From the NCBI RefSeq assembly GCF_002895525.1, contig NZ_AZRL01000006.1, positions 1-64,000 of the forward strand: 64,000 nucleotides of DNA, given 5' to 3'. Shown one piece after another: positions 53,572 to 62,723 of the stretch. Below the pieces are notes generated by a model that saw nothing but the letters and a program-made list of their open reading frames with translations, had not been told where the DNA came from and did no database searches. The translations under genes were made by a program, and so were the position numbers. Source of the DNA: Petrotoga olearia DSM 13574 (GTDB lineage Bacteria; Thermotogota; Thermotogae; Petrotogales; Petrotogaceae). Positions within the stretch are counted from its first letter, which is position 1; every line of letters begins with the position of its first letter.

Positions 53572-53626
53572 TAATTATAATTATTCACTTAGTGTATGAA
53601 TGAAATGCTTAGAGGTGATTTTCCTA

Positions 53627-54274
53627 ATGCTCAATATTCAAAAATACACATTTTTTAACCCCTCTCCAAACTTCCGAGAAATGACGATTTTAAAGTTAAT
53701 TTCTCAAGAAAACGATATTTCTCAAGAAACGATGGCGAAAAAAGTAGGGGTTGTCCCATCGATGATAAACAAGTATTTAAAGGATTTTGAAGAGAATGGA
53801 AATATTATAAAAAGCGGTGAAAACAAACGTAATATGAGTTATGAGCTCACAGAGGCAGGAAAAAAGAGGTTGCAATTTTTAACCCTCAGTTTCGTCGACG
53901 AGGTTTCTGAGCTGTACACAGAAACCAAAGACTCCTTCAAAAAAGTTTTTCAAACTCTTAAAAAAGATAATTTAAAGGACATTCTTTTGTATGGTGCGGG
54001 AGTTGTTGGGGGAATTGTATTGAAGGTTTTGAAGGATGAAAATATTAATATAATTGGATTTTTGGACGATTCCTCTTTAAAACAGGGGGATAGACTTCAA
54101 GGAATAGATATTTACCCTCCGGAAAAAGCCAAAGAGTTAATCTACGATGCCCTCATAATAGCTTCGTTTAGAAAATCAGAAAAAATATTGGAAAAGGCAA
54201 CCGAAAAAAATTTGGAAAAATTGTATATTTTTAAGATAGATGATGAAGGTAATATTTCTCTGGAGGGCAGATGA
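53627..54274 (+). CDS. winged-helix regulator with a nucleotide-sugar-type sensor domain
   Basis: The 215-residue protein has an N-terminal winged helix (SQETMAKKVGVVPSMINKYL) and a C-terminal Rossmann-like domain (ILLYGAGVVGGIVLKVL, then IIGFLDDSSLKQG and ALIIASFRKSEKI) like those in PglD and polysaccharide-biosynthesis proteins. It probably senses a nucleotide or sugar nucleotide and controls the operon it starts. I chose ATG 53627, after AGAGGTGAT; ATG 53600 lies before that site. It overlaps the next gene by 4 bases. Confidence 0.75.
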   Translation: MLNIQKYTFFNPSPNFREMTILKLISQENDISQETMAKKVGVVPSMINKYLKDFEENGNIIKSGENKRNMSYELTEAGKKRLQFLTLSFVDEVSELYTETKDSFKKVFQTLKKDNLKDILLYGAGVVGGIVLKVLKDENINIIGFLDDSSLKQGDRLQGIDIYPPEKAKELIYDALIIASFRKSEKILEKATEKNLEKLYIFKIDDEGNISLEGR

Positions 54275-55443
54275 AAATGAAAGATAAGATGGAGGTTCCT
54301 CTTTTTGATTTAACAAGACAATACGAAAAATTGAGGAAGGATGTTTTAAAAAAGTTGGATGCTGTCTTCACATCTGGAAATGTGATTATGGGAAGTAATG
54401 TAAAAGCCTTAGAAACGGAAATCGCAAAGTATATAAATGTAAAGTACGCAATCGGTGTTGCTAACGGTTCTGATGCCTTAAGGATATCGGTTCAAGCTAT
54501 GGATATAAAAGCAGGAGATTACGTTATCACCACACCGTATACTTTTTTTGCGACCGCAAGTGCCATTGTACTGAATGGAGCCACTCCTATATTTGTGGAT
54601 GTAGAAGATAAATACTACAACCTTGATTTGGATAAAGTCGAAGATTTACTTGAGAATCATCCAAAAAAAGAAAAAATTAAAGCTATCATTCCTGTACATC
54701 TTTTTGGAAAGACCGTTGATTTAGAAAGATTGGAAAAAATAAGAGAGAATTACAACGTAAAAATTATAGAAGATGCCGCCCAGTCTATTGGGTCTGTATG
54801 GAATTATAAGAATGGTGAAAGAAAATTTAGCGGCAGTATCGGAGATTTGGGCATTTTTTCTTTCTTCCCAACAAAAAATTTAGGTGGTTATGGTGACGGT
54901 GGAATGATTGTTACAAACGATGTGGTTTTAGCAGATAGGGTCAGAAAATTAAGAGTTCATGGTGCTGCAAAAAAATATTATCACGATGAAGTTGGTTACA
55001 ATTCAAGATTAGACGAAGTTCAAGCTGCAATATTGAGAATAAAATTAAATAATTTAGATGACTACATTGATAAAAGAATAAAAAAGGCAAAAAATTATGA
55101 AGAATTATTCAAATTACATAACCTCAACGAAGATTTAAGCCATCCTGCCTATTTTAACGATAGAACTCATGTTTATCACCAATACGTTGTCACTTTGAAT
55201 AACCCCAAAGATAGGGATAAATTGAAAAAATTCTTAGAAAGTAAAGGGGTTGGAACATCGATATACTATCCTCTTGGCTTACACCTTCAAAAGTGCTTTG
55301 AGAACCTGGGTTATAAAGAAGGGGATTTTCCTGTAGCTGAAAAGGCATCGAAATCCACGATAGCCTTACCAATGTTTCCAGAACTCACCAAAAAAGAGCA
55401 GGAATATGTAGTTAAATCTATTAAGGAGTTTTTTTCAAAATAG
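54271..55443 (+). CDS. DegT/DnrJ/EryC1/StrS aminotransferase (WbpE-like)
   Basis: A 390-residue PLP enzyme that aminates keto-sugar nucleotides. The substrate-binding IGVANGSDALRI, EDAAQSIGS and the PLP lysine in FPTKNLGGYGDGG (Lys202) are typical. With the WbpA- and WbpB-like genes next to it, it should make the 3-amino group of UDP-2-acetamido-3-amino-2,3-dideoxyglucuronate. Two ATGs are possible (54271 or 54277); GGAGGG lies at 54262-54267, so the second has better spacing. Confidence 0.88.
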   Translation: MKMKDKMEVPLFDLTRQYEKLRKDVLKKLDAVFTSGNVIMGSNVKALETEIAKYINVKYAIGVANGSDALRISVQAMDIKAGDYVITTPYTFFATASAIVLNGATPIFVDVEDKYYNLDLDKVEDLLENHPKKEKIKAIIPVHLFGKTVDLERLEKIRENYNVKIIEDAAQSIGSVWNYKNGERKFSGSIGDLGIFSFFPTKNLGGYGDGGMIVTNDVVLADRVRKLRVHGAAKKYYHDEVGYNSRLDEVQAAILRIKLNNLDDYIDKRIKKAKNYEELFKLHNLNEDLSHPAYFNDRTHVYHQYVVTLNNPKDRDKLKKFLESKGVGTSIYYPLGLHLQKCFENLGYKEGDFPVAEKASKSTIALPMFPELTKKEQEYVVKSIKEFFSK

Positions 55444-55493
55444 TTTTAGAGTTTCTAAAAATAGTGTTATTCTAGAAAGAGGAGGACTAAAAA

Positions 55494-56801
55494 ATGGCAT
55501 TATTGGATAAAATAAAAGATAAAACTGCAAAGATAGGGGTAATAGGTTTGGGTTATGTTGGTTTACCACTTGCGGTAGAAAAGGCGAAGGCAGGGTACCA
55601 AGTTTTAGGATTCGATATTCAAAAAGAAAAAGTAGATAAGGTCAACAAAGGAATAAATTATATTGGGGATGTTGTAAATGCAGAATTAGAAAAGCTGGTT
55701 GAAGACGGCCTTTTAAACGCTACAACTGATTATGACAGAATAAAGGAATGCGATTGTGTTATGATATGTGTTCCAACTCCCTTGAATAAATACAAACAAC
55801 CTGATTTAAGTTTTGTTGTTGATTCGACCAAAGAAGTAGCAAAAAGACTCCATCCAGAAATGTTGATCGTTTTAGAAAGCACTACCTATCCAGGAACTAC
55901 GGAAGAAGTACTTCTACCGTTATTACAAGAATATGGTTTTAAGGTTGGAAAAGATTTTTATTTAGCTTTTAGCCCAGAAAGGGTAGATCCAGGAAATTTG
56001 ATTTATAAAACCAAAAATACACCAAAAGTAGTCGGCGGAGTTACCGAAAAATGCACTTTACATGCAAAAACACTCTATGAAAACGTATTAAACGCTGGTG
56101 TTTTCACTGTTTCATCCCCCAAGGAAGCAGAGATGTCAAAAATTTTAGAAAATACCTTTAGAATAGTCAATATTGGTCTCATAAATGAAATGGCTATCTT
56201 AGCAAAGAAAATGGGTATAAATATCTGGCAAGTAATAGACGCTGCTGCTACAAAGCCTTTTGGATTCATGCCTTTTTACCCTGGACCAGGAGTGGGCGGT
56301 CACTGCATTCCAATAGATCCTTTTTATTTAACGTATAAAGCTAGAGAGTTTGACTATCACACGAGGATAATAGAATTGGCAGGGGAAATAAACGATTATA
56401 TGCCTGAGTATGTAATTGAAAGACTAATGGACATTTTAAACGAAAATAAAAAGTGTTTGAACGGTTCCAAAATATTGATGTTAGGAGTAAGTTATAAAAA
56501 CGACATCGACGATTTAAGAGAGTCTCCTGCTTTGAAAGTTTTGGAGCTTTTGGAAAAGAAGGGAGCACAAGTAAAGATTCATGACCCCTATATTAAAAAT
56601 TTTTCTCATAAAGGAATTGAATATAAAACCGTAGCTTTAACAAAAGAATTGTTAGATGAATCAGATGCTGTCTTAATTACTACGGGGCACAAAAAGGTGG
56701 ATTACAATTTCGTTTTGGAAAATGCCAATATAGTTTTTGATACAAAAAATATCACAAAAGGCCTTAGAGAGAAGTATCCAGAAAAAGTTTCTTTATTATA
56801 A
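55494..56801 (+). CDS. UDP-N-acetylglucosamine 6-dehydrogenase-like (WbpA)
   Basis: A 435-residue nucleotide-sugar dehydrogenase. It oxidises a UDP-sugar at C6 to a uronic acid with NAD. The Rossmann motif (IGVIGLGYVGLPLA), the central CVPTPL and the catalytic Cys in GPGVGGHCIPIDP (Cys271) are present. WbpA-type enzymes use UDP-GlcNAc; the neighbours support that over UDP-glucose. AGGAGGACT precedes the ATG. Confidence 0.88.
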   Translation: MALLDKIKDKTAKIGVIGLGYVGLPLAVEKAKAGYQVLGFDIQKEKVDKVNKGINYIGDVVNAELEKLVEDGLLNATTDYDRIKECDCVMICVPTPLNKYKQPDLSFVVDSTKEVAKRLHPEMLIVLESTTYPGTTEEVLLPLLQEYGFKVGKDFYLAFSPERVDPGNLIYKTKNTPKVVGGVTEKCTLHAKTLYENVLNAGVFTVSSPKEAEMSKILENTFRIVNIGLINEMAILAKKMGINIWQVIDAAATKPFGFMPFYPGPGVGGHCIPIDPFYLTYKAREFDYHTRIIELAGEINDYMPEYVIERLMDILNENKKCLNGSKILMLGVSYKNDIDDLRESPALKVLELLEKKGAQVKIHDPYIKNFSHKGIEYKTVALTKELLDESDAVLITTGHKKVDYNFVLENANIVFDTKNITKGLREKYPEKVSLL

Positions 56802-56827
56802 AAAGCTGAAATGTAGGTGATGTTCTT

Positions 56828-57910
56828 ATGCTTAAATTGGCTGTAATAGGTTGTGGAAGAATTGCTCAAAAAAAACACACAGAAGCGATCATCAAAAATT
56901 CTGATATCATTGAAAATGTGGCTGTTTGCGATTTAAAAGAAGAAAGAGCAGAACACTTTGCCAACAAGGTAGAAAATTCTGGGTTAAAGAAACCAGAGAT
57001 ATACACGGACTACAGAAAATTGTTGAAAAGATCGGATATAGACGCCGTGGCAATCGCCACCGAAAGTGGAAATCATTATGAAATCACCATGGAAGCCTTG
57101 CAAAATAACAAACATGTGTTAGTGGAAAAGCCCATGGCCTTATCGACCAAACATATGAATGAGATGATAAAGTTTGCAAAAAGGAAAAATTTAAAGTTAG
57201 GGGTTTGCTTTCAAAATCGGTTCAATCCACCTATACAAGAATTAAGAAAAAAAATTACAACAAATTCCTTTGGAAGAATTCTTCACGGTCAAGCTTCCAT
57301 TAGGTGGAATAGAAACGAAGAATATTATAAACAAGCAAAATGGAGAGGCACTTGGGAATACGACGGTGGGACATTGATGAACCAATGTACTCACAATATA
57401 GACTTGTTATTGTGGAATATGGGCTCTGAAATAAACGAAATATATGGTGCTATTCAGAACTTCACCCATCCTTATATAGAGGCCGAGGATTTTGGAGGGG
57501 CAATAATAAAATTTAAAAACGGTTCCGTAGGAATTATCGAAGGGTCAGCAAATATATATCCAAAAAACTTGGAAGAAACTCTATCGATATTTGGAGAAAA
57601 AGGGACAGTAGTGATTGGTGGTTTGGCGGTGAATAAGATAAAATATTGGAGATTTGAAGGAGAAGATGGACACCCATTTCAAAATCTCCCAGATCCTGAT
57701 ACCGTTTATGGAAGTGGGCATATTCCGTTGTACAAAGATTTTTACCAATCTATAGAAGAAGATCGAGAACCTTTTATTAACGGTGAAGAAGGAAAAAAGG
57801 CTGTCGAAGCTGTTTTGGGAATTTACAAGTCTGCCCTTTTGGACAGACCTGTGAGATTCCCAACCGATTTTTCAACTATAGAATTGAAGAGGGATATACA
57901 TTCAGTCTAG
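56828..57910 (+). CDS. Gfo/Idh/MocA oxidoreductase (WbpB-like)
   Basis: A 360-residue NAD-dependent oxidoreductase. GCGRIAQKKHTEAI is the Rossmann loop and VEKPMALS the EKP motif. By context it oxidises C3 of the UDP-sugar uronate so that the DegT enzyme can aminate it. The later acetyltransferase (WbpD) is not in view. The stop lies inside a hairpin. Confidence 0.85.
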   Translation: MLKLAVIGCGRIAQKKHTEAIIKNSDIIENVAVCDLKEERAEHFANKVENSGLKKPEIYTDYRKLLKRSDIDAVAIATESGNHYEITMEALQNNKHVLVEKPMALSTKHMNEMIKFAKRKNLKLGVCFQNRFNPPIQELRKKITTNSFGRILHGQASIRWNRNEEYYKQAKWRGTWEYDGGTLMNQCTHNIDLLLWNMGSEINEIYGAIQNFTHPYIEAEDFGGAIIKFKNGSVGIIEGSANIYPKNLEETLSIFGEKGTVVIGGLAVNKIKYWRFEGEDGHPFQNLPDPDTVYGSGHIPLYKDFYQSIEEDREPFINGEEGKKAVEAVLGIYKSALLDRPVRFPTDFSTIELKRDIHSV

Positions 57911-57932
57911 ATCTTGTTATAATCAAGATCTA
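57908..57932 (+). terminator. hairpin at the end of the sugar-nucleotide operon
   Basis: TAGATCTTG and CAAGATCTA form perfect 9-bp arms around TTATAAT and include the stop codon. The following T content is modest (CCCCCTTCTTCTTT), so it is a likely but not perfect terminator. It lies between converging genes. Confidence 0.6.
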
Positions 57933-57945
57933 CCCCCTTCTTCTT

Positions 57946-59013
57946 TCACATATTGATTTCTATTCCTAAACCAGGTTTATTCGAAAGAATTATTGTATCC
58001 CCTTCTACTTCGAATCCTCCTTTTATCCCTTCGAATTCTTCATAATACATGAAGGAATCTAAATCAGCATCTGTTATATTTCTCTTAGCCGCAACTAAGC
58101 TTGCCCCCGCAGTAAGGGCCACCTTCGTTTCCACCATACATCCAACCATACAATTAATTCCAGCAGATTCTGCAATTGCGTTAATCTTTTCTGCTTCGTA
58201 AAGCCCGCCACTTTTCATCAGTTTTATGTTGATCATATCAGCACTATCTTTTTTTATCGCATGCATTGCGTCGTGAGCGTTATGAACTGATTCATCTAAA
58301 ATTATCTTCATATCAGCCTTTTTTCTCAAAAGTGCGGACCCATCAAAATCCCAATCGGCTAACGGTTGCTCAACCGCTTCAATGTTGTAATTTTCCAACG
58401 TCTTGATTGCGGTTAACGTATCGTGTATATTCCATCCTTGATTGGCATCTATTTTCATTCTTATGTTATCTCCTGCATTTTTTCTTATGAGCCTGATAGC
58501 TTCGACGTCGTTTTTAAGATTAATACCGGTTTTGATTTTTAATATGTTAAACCCTCTATCGACACTTTCTTTTGCCTCATTTGCCATTTCTTGTGGTGCA
58601 CCAATCCCTATCGTGATATCTGTCTGTACTTTGTTTTCAAATCCACCAAGTATCTTATAAACAGGTGCTTGCATCACTTTTCCTTTTATATCGTAGAGAG
58701 CGATATCAACCGCCGCTTTTGCTGCTGTATTTCCTGCGATTGCTTTGTTCAATATATAATGTATTCTTTCTATTGCGAGTGGATCCTGCCCTATCAATAT
58801 TTCTTTGAATGTTTTAAGAACTGTTGCTACACTGTCGATGGTTTCTCCAGTTACCGAACGAGAAGGAGTAGCTTCTCCAAAACCGTAGTATCCTTCATTA
58901 GTAGTTATCTTTACAATTATCGATTCACAATACTCTGTTGCTCCTCGTGAAATAACAAAAGGTTTTTTGAGTTTAATTTTAATTTTTTCAAATTTTAAAT
59001 CTGTTATTTTCAT
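57946..59013 (-). CDS. dipeptide epimerase (enolase superfamily)
   Basis: A 355-residue muconate-lactonising-enzyme-type protein like L-Ala-D/L-Glu epimerase. LKIKTGIN gives the KxK catalytic lysine, followed by the metal ligands in MKIDANQGW, VEQPL and LDESVHN, and MVGCMVET near the C-terminal. It likely recycles murein peptides. I chose ATG 59013, close after GGAGGGTGGAG; ATG 59043 lies upstream of it. Confidence 0.88.
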   Translation of the reverse strand: MKITDLKFEKIKIKLKKPFVISRGATEYCESIIVKITTNEGYYGFGEATPSRSVTGETIDSVATVLKTFKEILIGQDPLAIERIHYILNKAIAGNTAAKAAVDIALYDIKGKVMQAPVYKILGGFENKVQTDITIGIGAPQEMANEAKESVDRGFNILKIKTGINLKNDVEAIRLIRKNAGDNIRMKIDANQGWNIHDTLTAIKTLENYNIEAVEQPLADWDFDGSALLRKKADMKIILDESVHNAHDAMHAIKKDSADMINIKLMKSGGLYEAEKINAIAESAGINCMVGCMVETKVALTAGASLVAAKRNITDADLDSFMYYEEFEGIKGGFEVEGDTIILSNKPGLGIEINM

Positions 59014-59048
59014 TTCTCCACCCTCCATAAGATTTTTAAACACTTCCT

Positions 59049-59095
59049 TTAGCTCCCCTTATCTTATTTTTGAAAATCGTTTTATTACTAAAGTG
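59049..59095 (-). repeat. dispersed intergenic repeat, short form without core
   Basis: On the minus strand CACTTTAGTAATAAAA leads through GATTTTCAAAAATAAGAT directly to AAGGGGAGCTAAAGG. It matches both ends of the 46.3-kb copy and lacks the GC-rich core. Confidence 0.75.
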
Positions 59096-59170
59096 CCTAT
59101 TCTTTAAAATGTTTAAAAGAACAAATCTATTGTACTATATTTTTTTCAATAATATGATTTTTGAATCAAA

Positions 59171-59209
59171 AATAAAAAAGCTCAAAAATCCGAAATAGAT
59201 CTTTGAGCT
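59171..59209 (-). terminator. tRNA-Pro terminator
   Basis: On the minus strand AGCTCAAA and TTTGAGCT form a stem with a loop of about 14 bases, followed by TTTTTTATTTTT. Confidence 0.85.
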
Positions 59210-59233
59210 GTTAAGGAAAGGAAAGTTCGATAA

Positions 59234-59309
59234 TGGTCGGGACGACTGGACTTGAACCAGCGACCTTTGGTTCCCGAAACCAACGCGCTACCAACTGCGC
59301 TACGCCCCG
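59234..59309 (-). tRNA. tRNA-Pro (CGG)
   Basis: On the minus strand a 76-base cloverleaf starts CGGGGCGTAGCGCAG and ends with CGTCCCGACCA. The acceptor stem pairs with one G-U. The anticodon loop TTCGGGA has anticodon CGG, and the T arm has TTCAAGT. CCA is encoded. Confidence 0.97.
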
Positions 59310-59607
59310 AACTTTAATTATTCCATAATTGATTTTATCATATTTTTTAATCGAAGTGAATACTATCAATTTCAAAGACCTGATTACTATGTAACCATTA
59401 CCCTATTTCGATGACAATTAATTATGATCTAACACAAGAAGTTTATTTTCTTCAACTTGTTTGCTAATATTGATAAACTCGCTACAAACTGCATATAATT
59501 TAACTGTTGCTTTCAAAAAGTTCATTTGATTGTTAATTTTAGGCACATCTAACTATTTTAAAAAGTGCTATAATTGAATTGAGATTTTCAAAAGAGGTGA
59601 TTATAAT
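59310..59607. other. intergenic region, tRNA and feo promoters
   Basis: A 298-bp AT-rich gap between the divergent tRNA and feo operon. It holds the feo -10 box and a possible iron-regulator site. Nothing else is convincing. Confidence 0.5.
59540..59574 (+). promoter_or_regulatory. feo operon -10 and possible DtxR-type site
   Basis: TATAAT is at 59569-59574. TTAGGCACATCTAA (59540-59553) overlaps the weak -35 region. It has TTAG and CTAA ends, which recalls DtxR/MntR operators. The match is partial, so the regulator is a guess. Confidence 0.35.
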
Positions 59608-60066
59608 TTGCTAATTCCTTCACACAACCTGTTTATTGGGCAAAAGGGAAAGATAATTCAATTGAACTTTGAAGACGAAAGTACTAAAAATCGTCTTGTC
59701 GCGATGGGAATAACGCCTGGTAAATTTATAGAATTAGTCCATGTTTCTCCTTTTGGGGATCCTTTAGTATTCAAAATCGGAGAAAAAAAGGTTGTTTTAA
59801 GAAAGAGCGAAGCTTCTAAGATCTTTGCCGATGTTCCCTACAAAATATTCAACCTTTTGGAATGTGAAATTGGAAGATATGAAATATTTGATATTAAAGG
59901 TGGAAGAAATCTTGTAGAAGAGATGAAAAGTATGGGTTTGTATGAAGGAGTCAATATTAATATAATTCATAAACTTGGGAACAAGATAATTATAGAGGTT
60001 GAAGGAAACAAACAAGAATTGGGAAGAGGAAGAGCTACCAAGATATTTTGTAAAAAGGTGGAATGA
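59608..60066 (+). CDS. feoA: tandem FeoA protein
   Basis: Two FeoA/SH3-like domains in one 152-residue chain (about 3-75 and 78-150). Each has the RLVAMGITPG or EMKSMGLYEG turn. FeoA stimulates the FeoB ferrous iron channel in the cytosol. Usually it is a single domain of about 75-80 residues. TTG start at 59608, 7 bases after GAGGTGA. It is followed by a FeoC-like gene and feoB. Confidence 0.88.
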   Translation: MLIPSHNLFIGQKGKIIQLNFEDESTKNRLVAMGITPGKFIELVHVSPFGDPLVFKIGEKKVVLRKSEASKIFADVPYKIFNLLECEIGRYEIFDIKGGRNLVEEMKSMGLYEGVNINIIHKLGNKIIIEVEGNKQELGRGRATKIFCKKVE

Positions 60067-60069
60067 AAA

Positions 60070-60303
60070 ATGGATATATCGGTAGTTGAAGAATATTTGA
60101 AAAAGAATAAAGAAGTCGATATTTTGGAATTAAAAGAGAAATTTCACTTAAATCAAAGTGAAATAAACATTTTGATTCCTTTCTTAAGGTCCATGAATGT
60201 TGGAATGGAAAAAATAGACAAAATAGAACCCGTATGTAAAAGTTGCCCATTGACAGATAAATGTGGAAAAGGCCTATTAAACAACTGTTATTATACTAAA
60301 TAA
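60070..60303 (+). CDS. FeoC-like protein with four Cys
   Basis: A 77-residue protein between feoA and feoB. The first 45 residues look like a small winged helix; Cys56, 59, 65 and 73 (VCKSCPLTDKCGKG then NNC) could bind an iron-sulphur cluster, as in FeoC. It may sense iron or oxygen and modulate FeoB. The start is 3 bases after feoA. Confidence 0.75.
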   Translation: MDISVVEEYLKKNKEVDILELKEKFHLNQSEINILIPFLRSMNVGMEKIDKIEPVCKSCPLTDKCGKGLLNNCYYTK

Positions 60304-60339
60304 CTTTACAAAACAAATTTAATAATGGGAGGAGCTTGA

Positions 60340-62349
60340 ATGAGTAAGGAGACCCTCAAAGATAACGTTGAAACAGTTAACAAGGAAGCAGAGATTTCAA
60401 TCATTGGAAATCCTAATGTTGGTAAGACTTCTCTATTCAACCTTTTGACGGGCACTAAACAATATGTTGCTAATTGGCCAGGGGTTACAGTAGAGAAGAA
60501 AGTTGGAAATTTTAAGTATAAAGGAAAAACCTTTAAATTAGTCGATCTTCCAGGTGTTTACACTCTTTCAGCTAAAAGTGAAGACGAGAGAGTTGCTAAG
60601 GATTATTTAATAAGTAATAGTTCGGAGATAGTAATTGTTGTAGCAGATGCCTTGAACTTGGAAAGTTCGATGTTTTTATTGTTTCAACTTATAGAAATTG
60701 GCGTGAAGACTATTTTGGTTATAAACGCTGTAGATGAAGCTCGGGAAAAAGGGAGAATCATCGATCCATCCCCAATTTCCAAAACTTTAAACATCCCTGT
60801 CATATTGACTTCTGCCAAGACAGGCGAAGGTAAGGAAGAACTTTTAGAAGAAGCATACAATCTTTCTAAAGAAAAAAATCTTACAGAAAAGAAAATAATG
60901 TATCTGGAAGAAATAGAGAATTTTATCGAGTTTTTTCAAGACAAAGTTTCAAAGTATCCTAAGATAAGTTCAAAATATCAAAATTATATAGATAGTAGTT
61001 GGTTACCAATCTACTTTTTAGAGTTTGGAAATGAAGATTTGGAGCTTTCCAAAGATTTTTTGGCTGAATTAAAAGAAAATTTTGATATAGAAGAACTTAA
61101 AAACAAATATTTAAATTGGAAGTTTAATTTCATTTCTTATCTGGTTAGTTCTTCTATAATAAAAGAGGGTATAGACTGGTCTTTGAGAGATATTTTAGAC
61201 CACGTTTTTACTCATAAGGTTTTGGGAATATTGATATATGTCTTTGCTTTGTTTGCAGTGTTTTCTCTCACATTTAGCCTCGCTCAACCATTATCGGATT
61301 TGCTGGATTCGGCTTTTACTTTTTTGGGCAATTCTATCAGCGGATTTGTAACTGTTCCTTGGTTGGAATCCCTAATAGTTGATGGTGTTATAGCTGGCGT
61401 TGGTGGTGTTTTGGTTTTTATTCCACAGATTTTTATCTTATTTTTCTTCTTAGGATTTTTGGAAGAATCAGGATATTTGCCAAGAGCAGCCTTTTTAGTT
61501 GACAGAATTGCGAGAAATTTTGGATTAAGTGGTAGATCTTTTATGTCTATTATTTTAGGTTTCGGTTGCAATGTTCCAGCCATTATCTCTACTAAATCAA
61601 TTGCTAATAAAAAAGAAAGATTAGCTTTAATTATTAGCCTTCCCTTTGCGTCGTGTAGTGCAAGGTTACCGGTTTACATACTTTTAATAAGCGCGTTCTT
61701 TTCAACGCAGGCAGCGACTATAATGTTGCTAGTCTATTTATCGAGTATATCTTTAGTCTTACTATCCTCAAAATTTTTACAAAGATTCATTACCCAATCA
61801 GAAGATATCCCATTTATCATAGAACTACCAAGGTTTAGGATGCCTACTTTCAAAAATTTATCAATTTATACATGGAACAGAGGAAAGCACTTTTTGCAAA
61901 AAGCCGGAGGCATAATTTTAATAGCCACCATAGTAATTTGGTTTTTGTCCTTCTTCCCTAATTTTGGAACAGATATAAACAGTAGTTTTGCCGCTTCTAT
62001 TGGGAGAGTGTTCGAACCTTTAACTAATCACTTGGGGTGGGATTGGAGAATAAACACCGGCTTGATTTTTGGTGTCGCTGCCAAAGAAATAGTCGTGTCT
62101 TCCTATGCCACAATTTTTAATGTTGGAGAAGGCTCTTTAACCTATGCCTTACAAAATGCATTAACCCCGGCATCTGCTTTAGCGCTAATATTCTTCGTTT
62201 TGGCTTATATTCCTTGTTTTGCAACTTTAGCTACGATTAAGGCAGAGACAAATGGCTGGAAATGGGTTATCTTTAGTTTTATTTACACCACCGTTGTTGC
62301 TTATATTATAGCTAATGTGGTGTTTTTTGTAGGAGGTATTTTCCTATGA
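60340..62349 (+). CDS. feoB: ferrous iron transport protein B
   Basis: A 669-residue membrane GTPase for Fe2+ uptake. The G domain has GNPNVGKTSLFN (G1), DLPGVYTLS (G3) and VINAVDEA (G4 variant, NxxD). The membrane part has the Gate motifs with GFGCNVPAI and ASCSARLPVY, then YIPCFATLATI. GGAGGAG precedes the ATG. It overlaps the next gene by 4 bases. Confidence 0.96.
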   Translation: MSKETLKDNVETVNKEAEISIIGNPNVGKTSLFNLLTGTKQYVANWPGVTVEKKVGNFKYKGKTFKLVDLPGVYTLSAKSEDERVAKDYLISNSSEIVIVVADALNLESSMFLLFQLIEIGVKTILVINAVDEAREKGRIIDPSPISKTLNIPVILTSAKTGEGKEELLEEAYNLSKEKNLTEKKIMYLEEIENFIEFFQDKVSKYPKISSKYQNYIDSSWLPIYFLEFGNEDLELSKDFLAELKENFDIEELKNKYLNWKFNFISYLVSSSIIKEGIDWSLRDILDHVFTHKVLGILIYVFALFAVFSLTFSLAQPLSDLLDSAFTFLGNSISGFVTVPWLESLIVDGVIAGVGGVLVFIPQIFILFFFLGFLEESGYLPRAAFLVDRIARNFGLSGRSFMSIILGFGCNVPAIISTKSIANKKERLALIISLPFASCSARLPVYILLISAFFSTQAATIMLLVYLSSISLVLLSSKFLQRFITQSEDIPFIIELPRFRMPTFKNLSIYTWNRGKHFLQKAGGIILIATIVIWFLSFFPNFGTDINSSFAASIGRVFEPLTNHLGWDWRINTGLIFGVAAKEIVVSSYATIFNVGEGSLTYALQNALTPASALALIFFVLAYIPCFATLATIKAETNGWKWVIFSFIYTTVVAYIIANVVFFVGGIFL

Positions 62350-62717
62350 AGCATAAAAACTTCACACTTTCTTTGATAGCAATATTATCAATCATTTTTA
62401 TGTTGCTAAATATACAAAAAAGCTTTTTCTATGTCTTTTCTTTTTTTGTTATATTCTTAGTTTCGATCTACGGTTTTTCTAATGACAATAGAATATGGTA
62501 TCATAAATCGGCCCATATAGTAGTTTCTTCTTTCATAGGCCTATTCCTATTCGCCTATGAAATCTTGGATATTTTGTCCAATATGTTAGTAGGTGATTTT
62601 TCAGAAATAAATTTAAATATTTATGTTATAATCTTTGGTGTATTAAGTATATTGATATTCTTTTTAGAATTGAGACATCTTAGAAGAAAGAGAAATGAAG
62701 CCTTGAATAAGGAGTGA
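62346..62717 (+). CDS. small membrane protein after feoB
   Basis: A 123-residue protein with about four hydrophobic segments and a basic C-terminus (ELRHLRRKRNEAL). I do not recognise the family. The 4-base overlap with feoB suggests coupling and perhaps an iron-related role. Confidence 0.65.
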   Translation: MKHKNFTLSLIAILSIIFMLLNIQKSFFYVFSFFVIFLVSIYGFSNDNRIWYHKSAHIVVSSFIGLFLFAYEILDILSNMLVGDFSEINLNIYVIIFGVLSILIFFLELRHLRRKRNEALNKE

Positions 62718-62723
62718 TTATAA

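Noticed and set aside
46461-55478. TTCTAGAA near several ribosome sites (46461, 46509, 55472)
   Set aside because: A short AT-rich palindrome expected often in this genome; spacing to starts is not constant.
59315-59352. Several TAAT motifs beside the tRNA, checked as a third phased array
   Set aside because: Spacings are 11 and 22 rather than multiples of 10, so it lacks the key feature.
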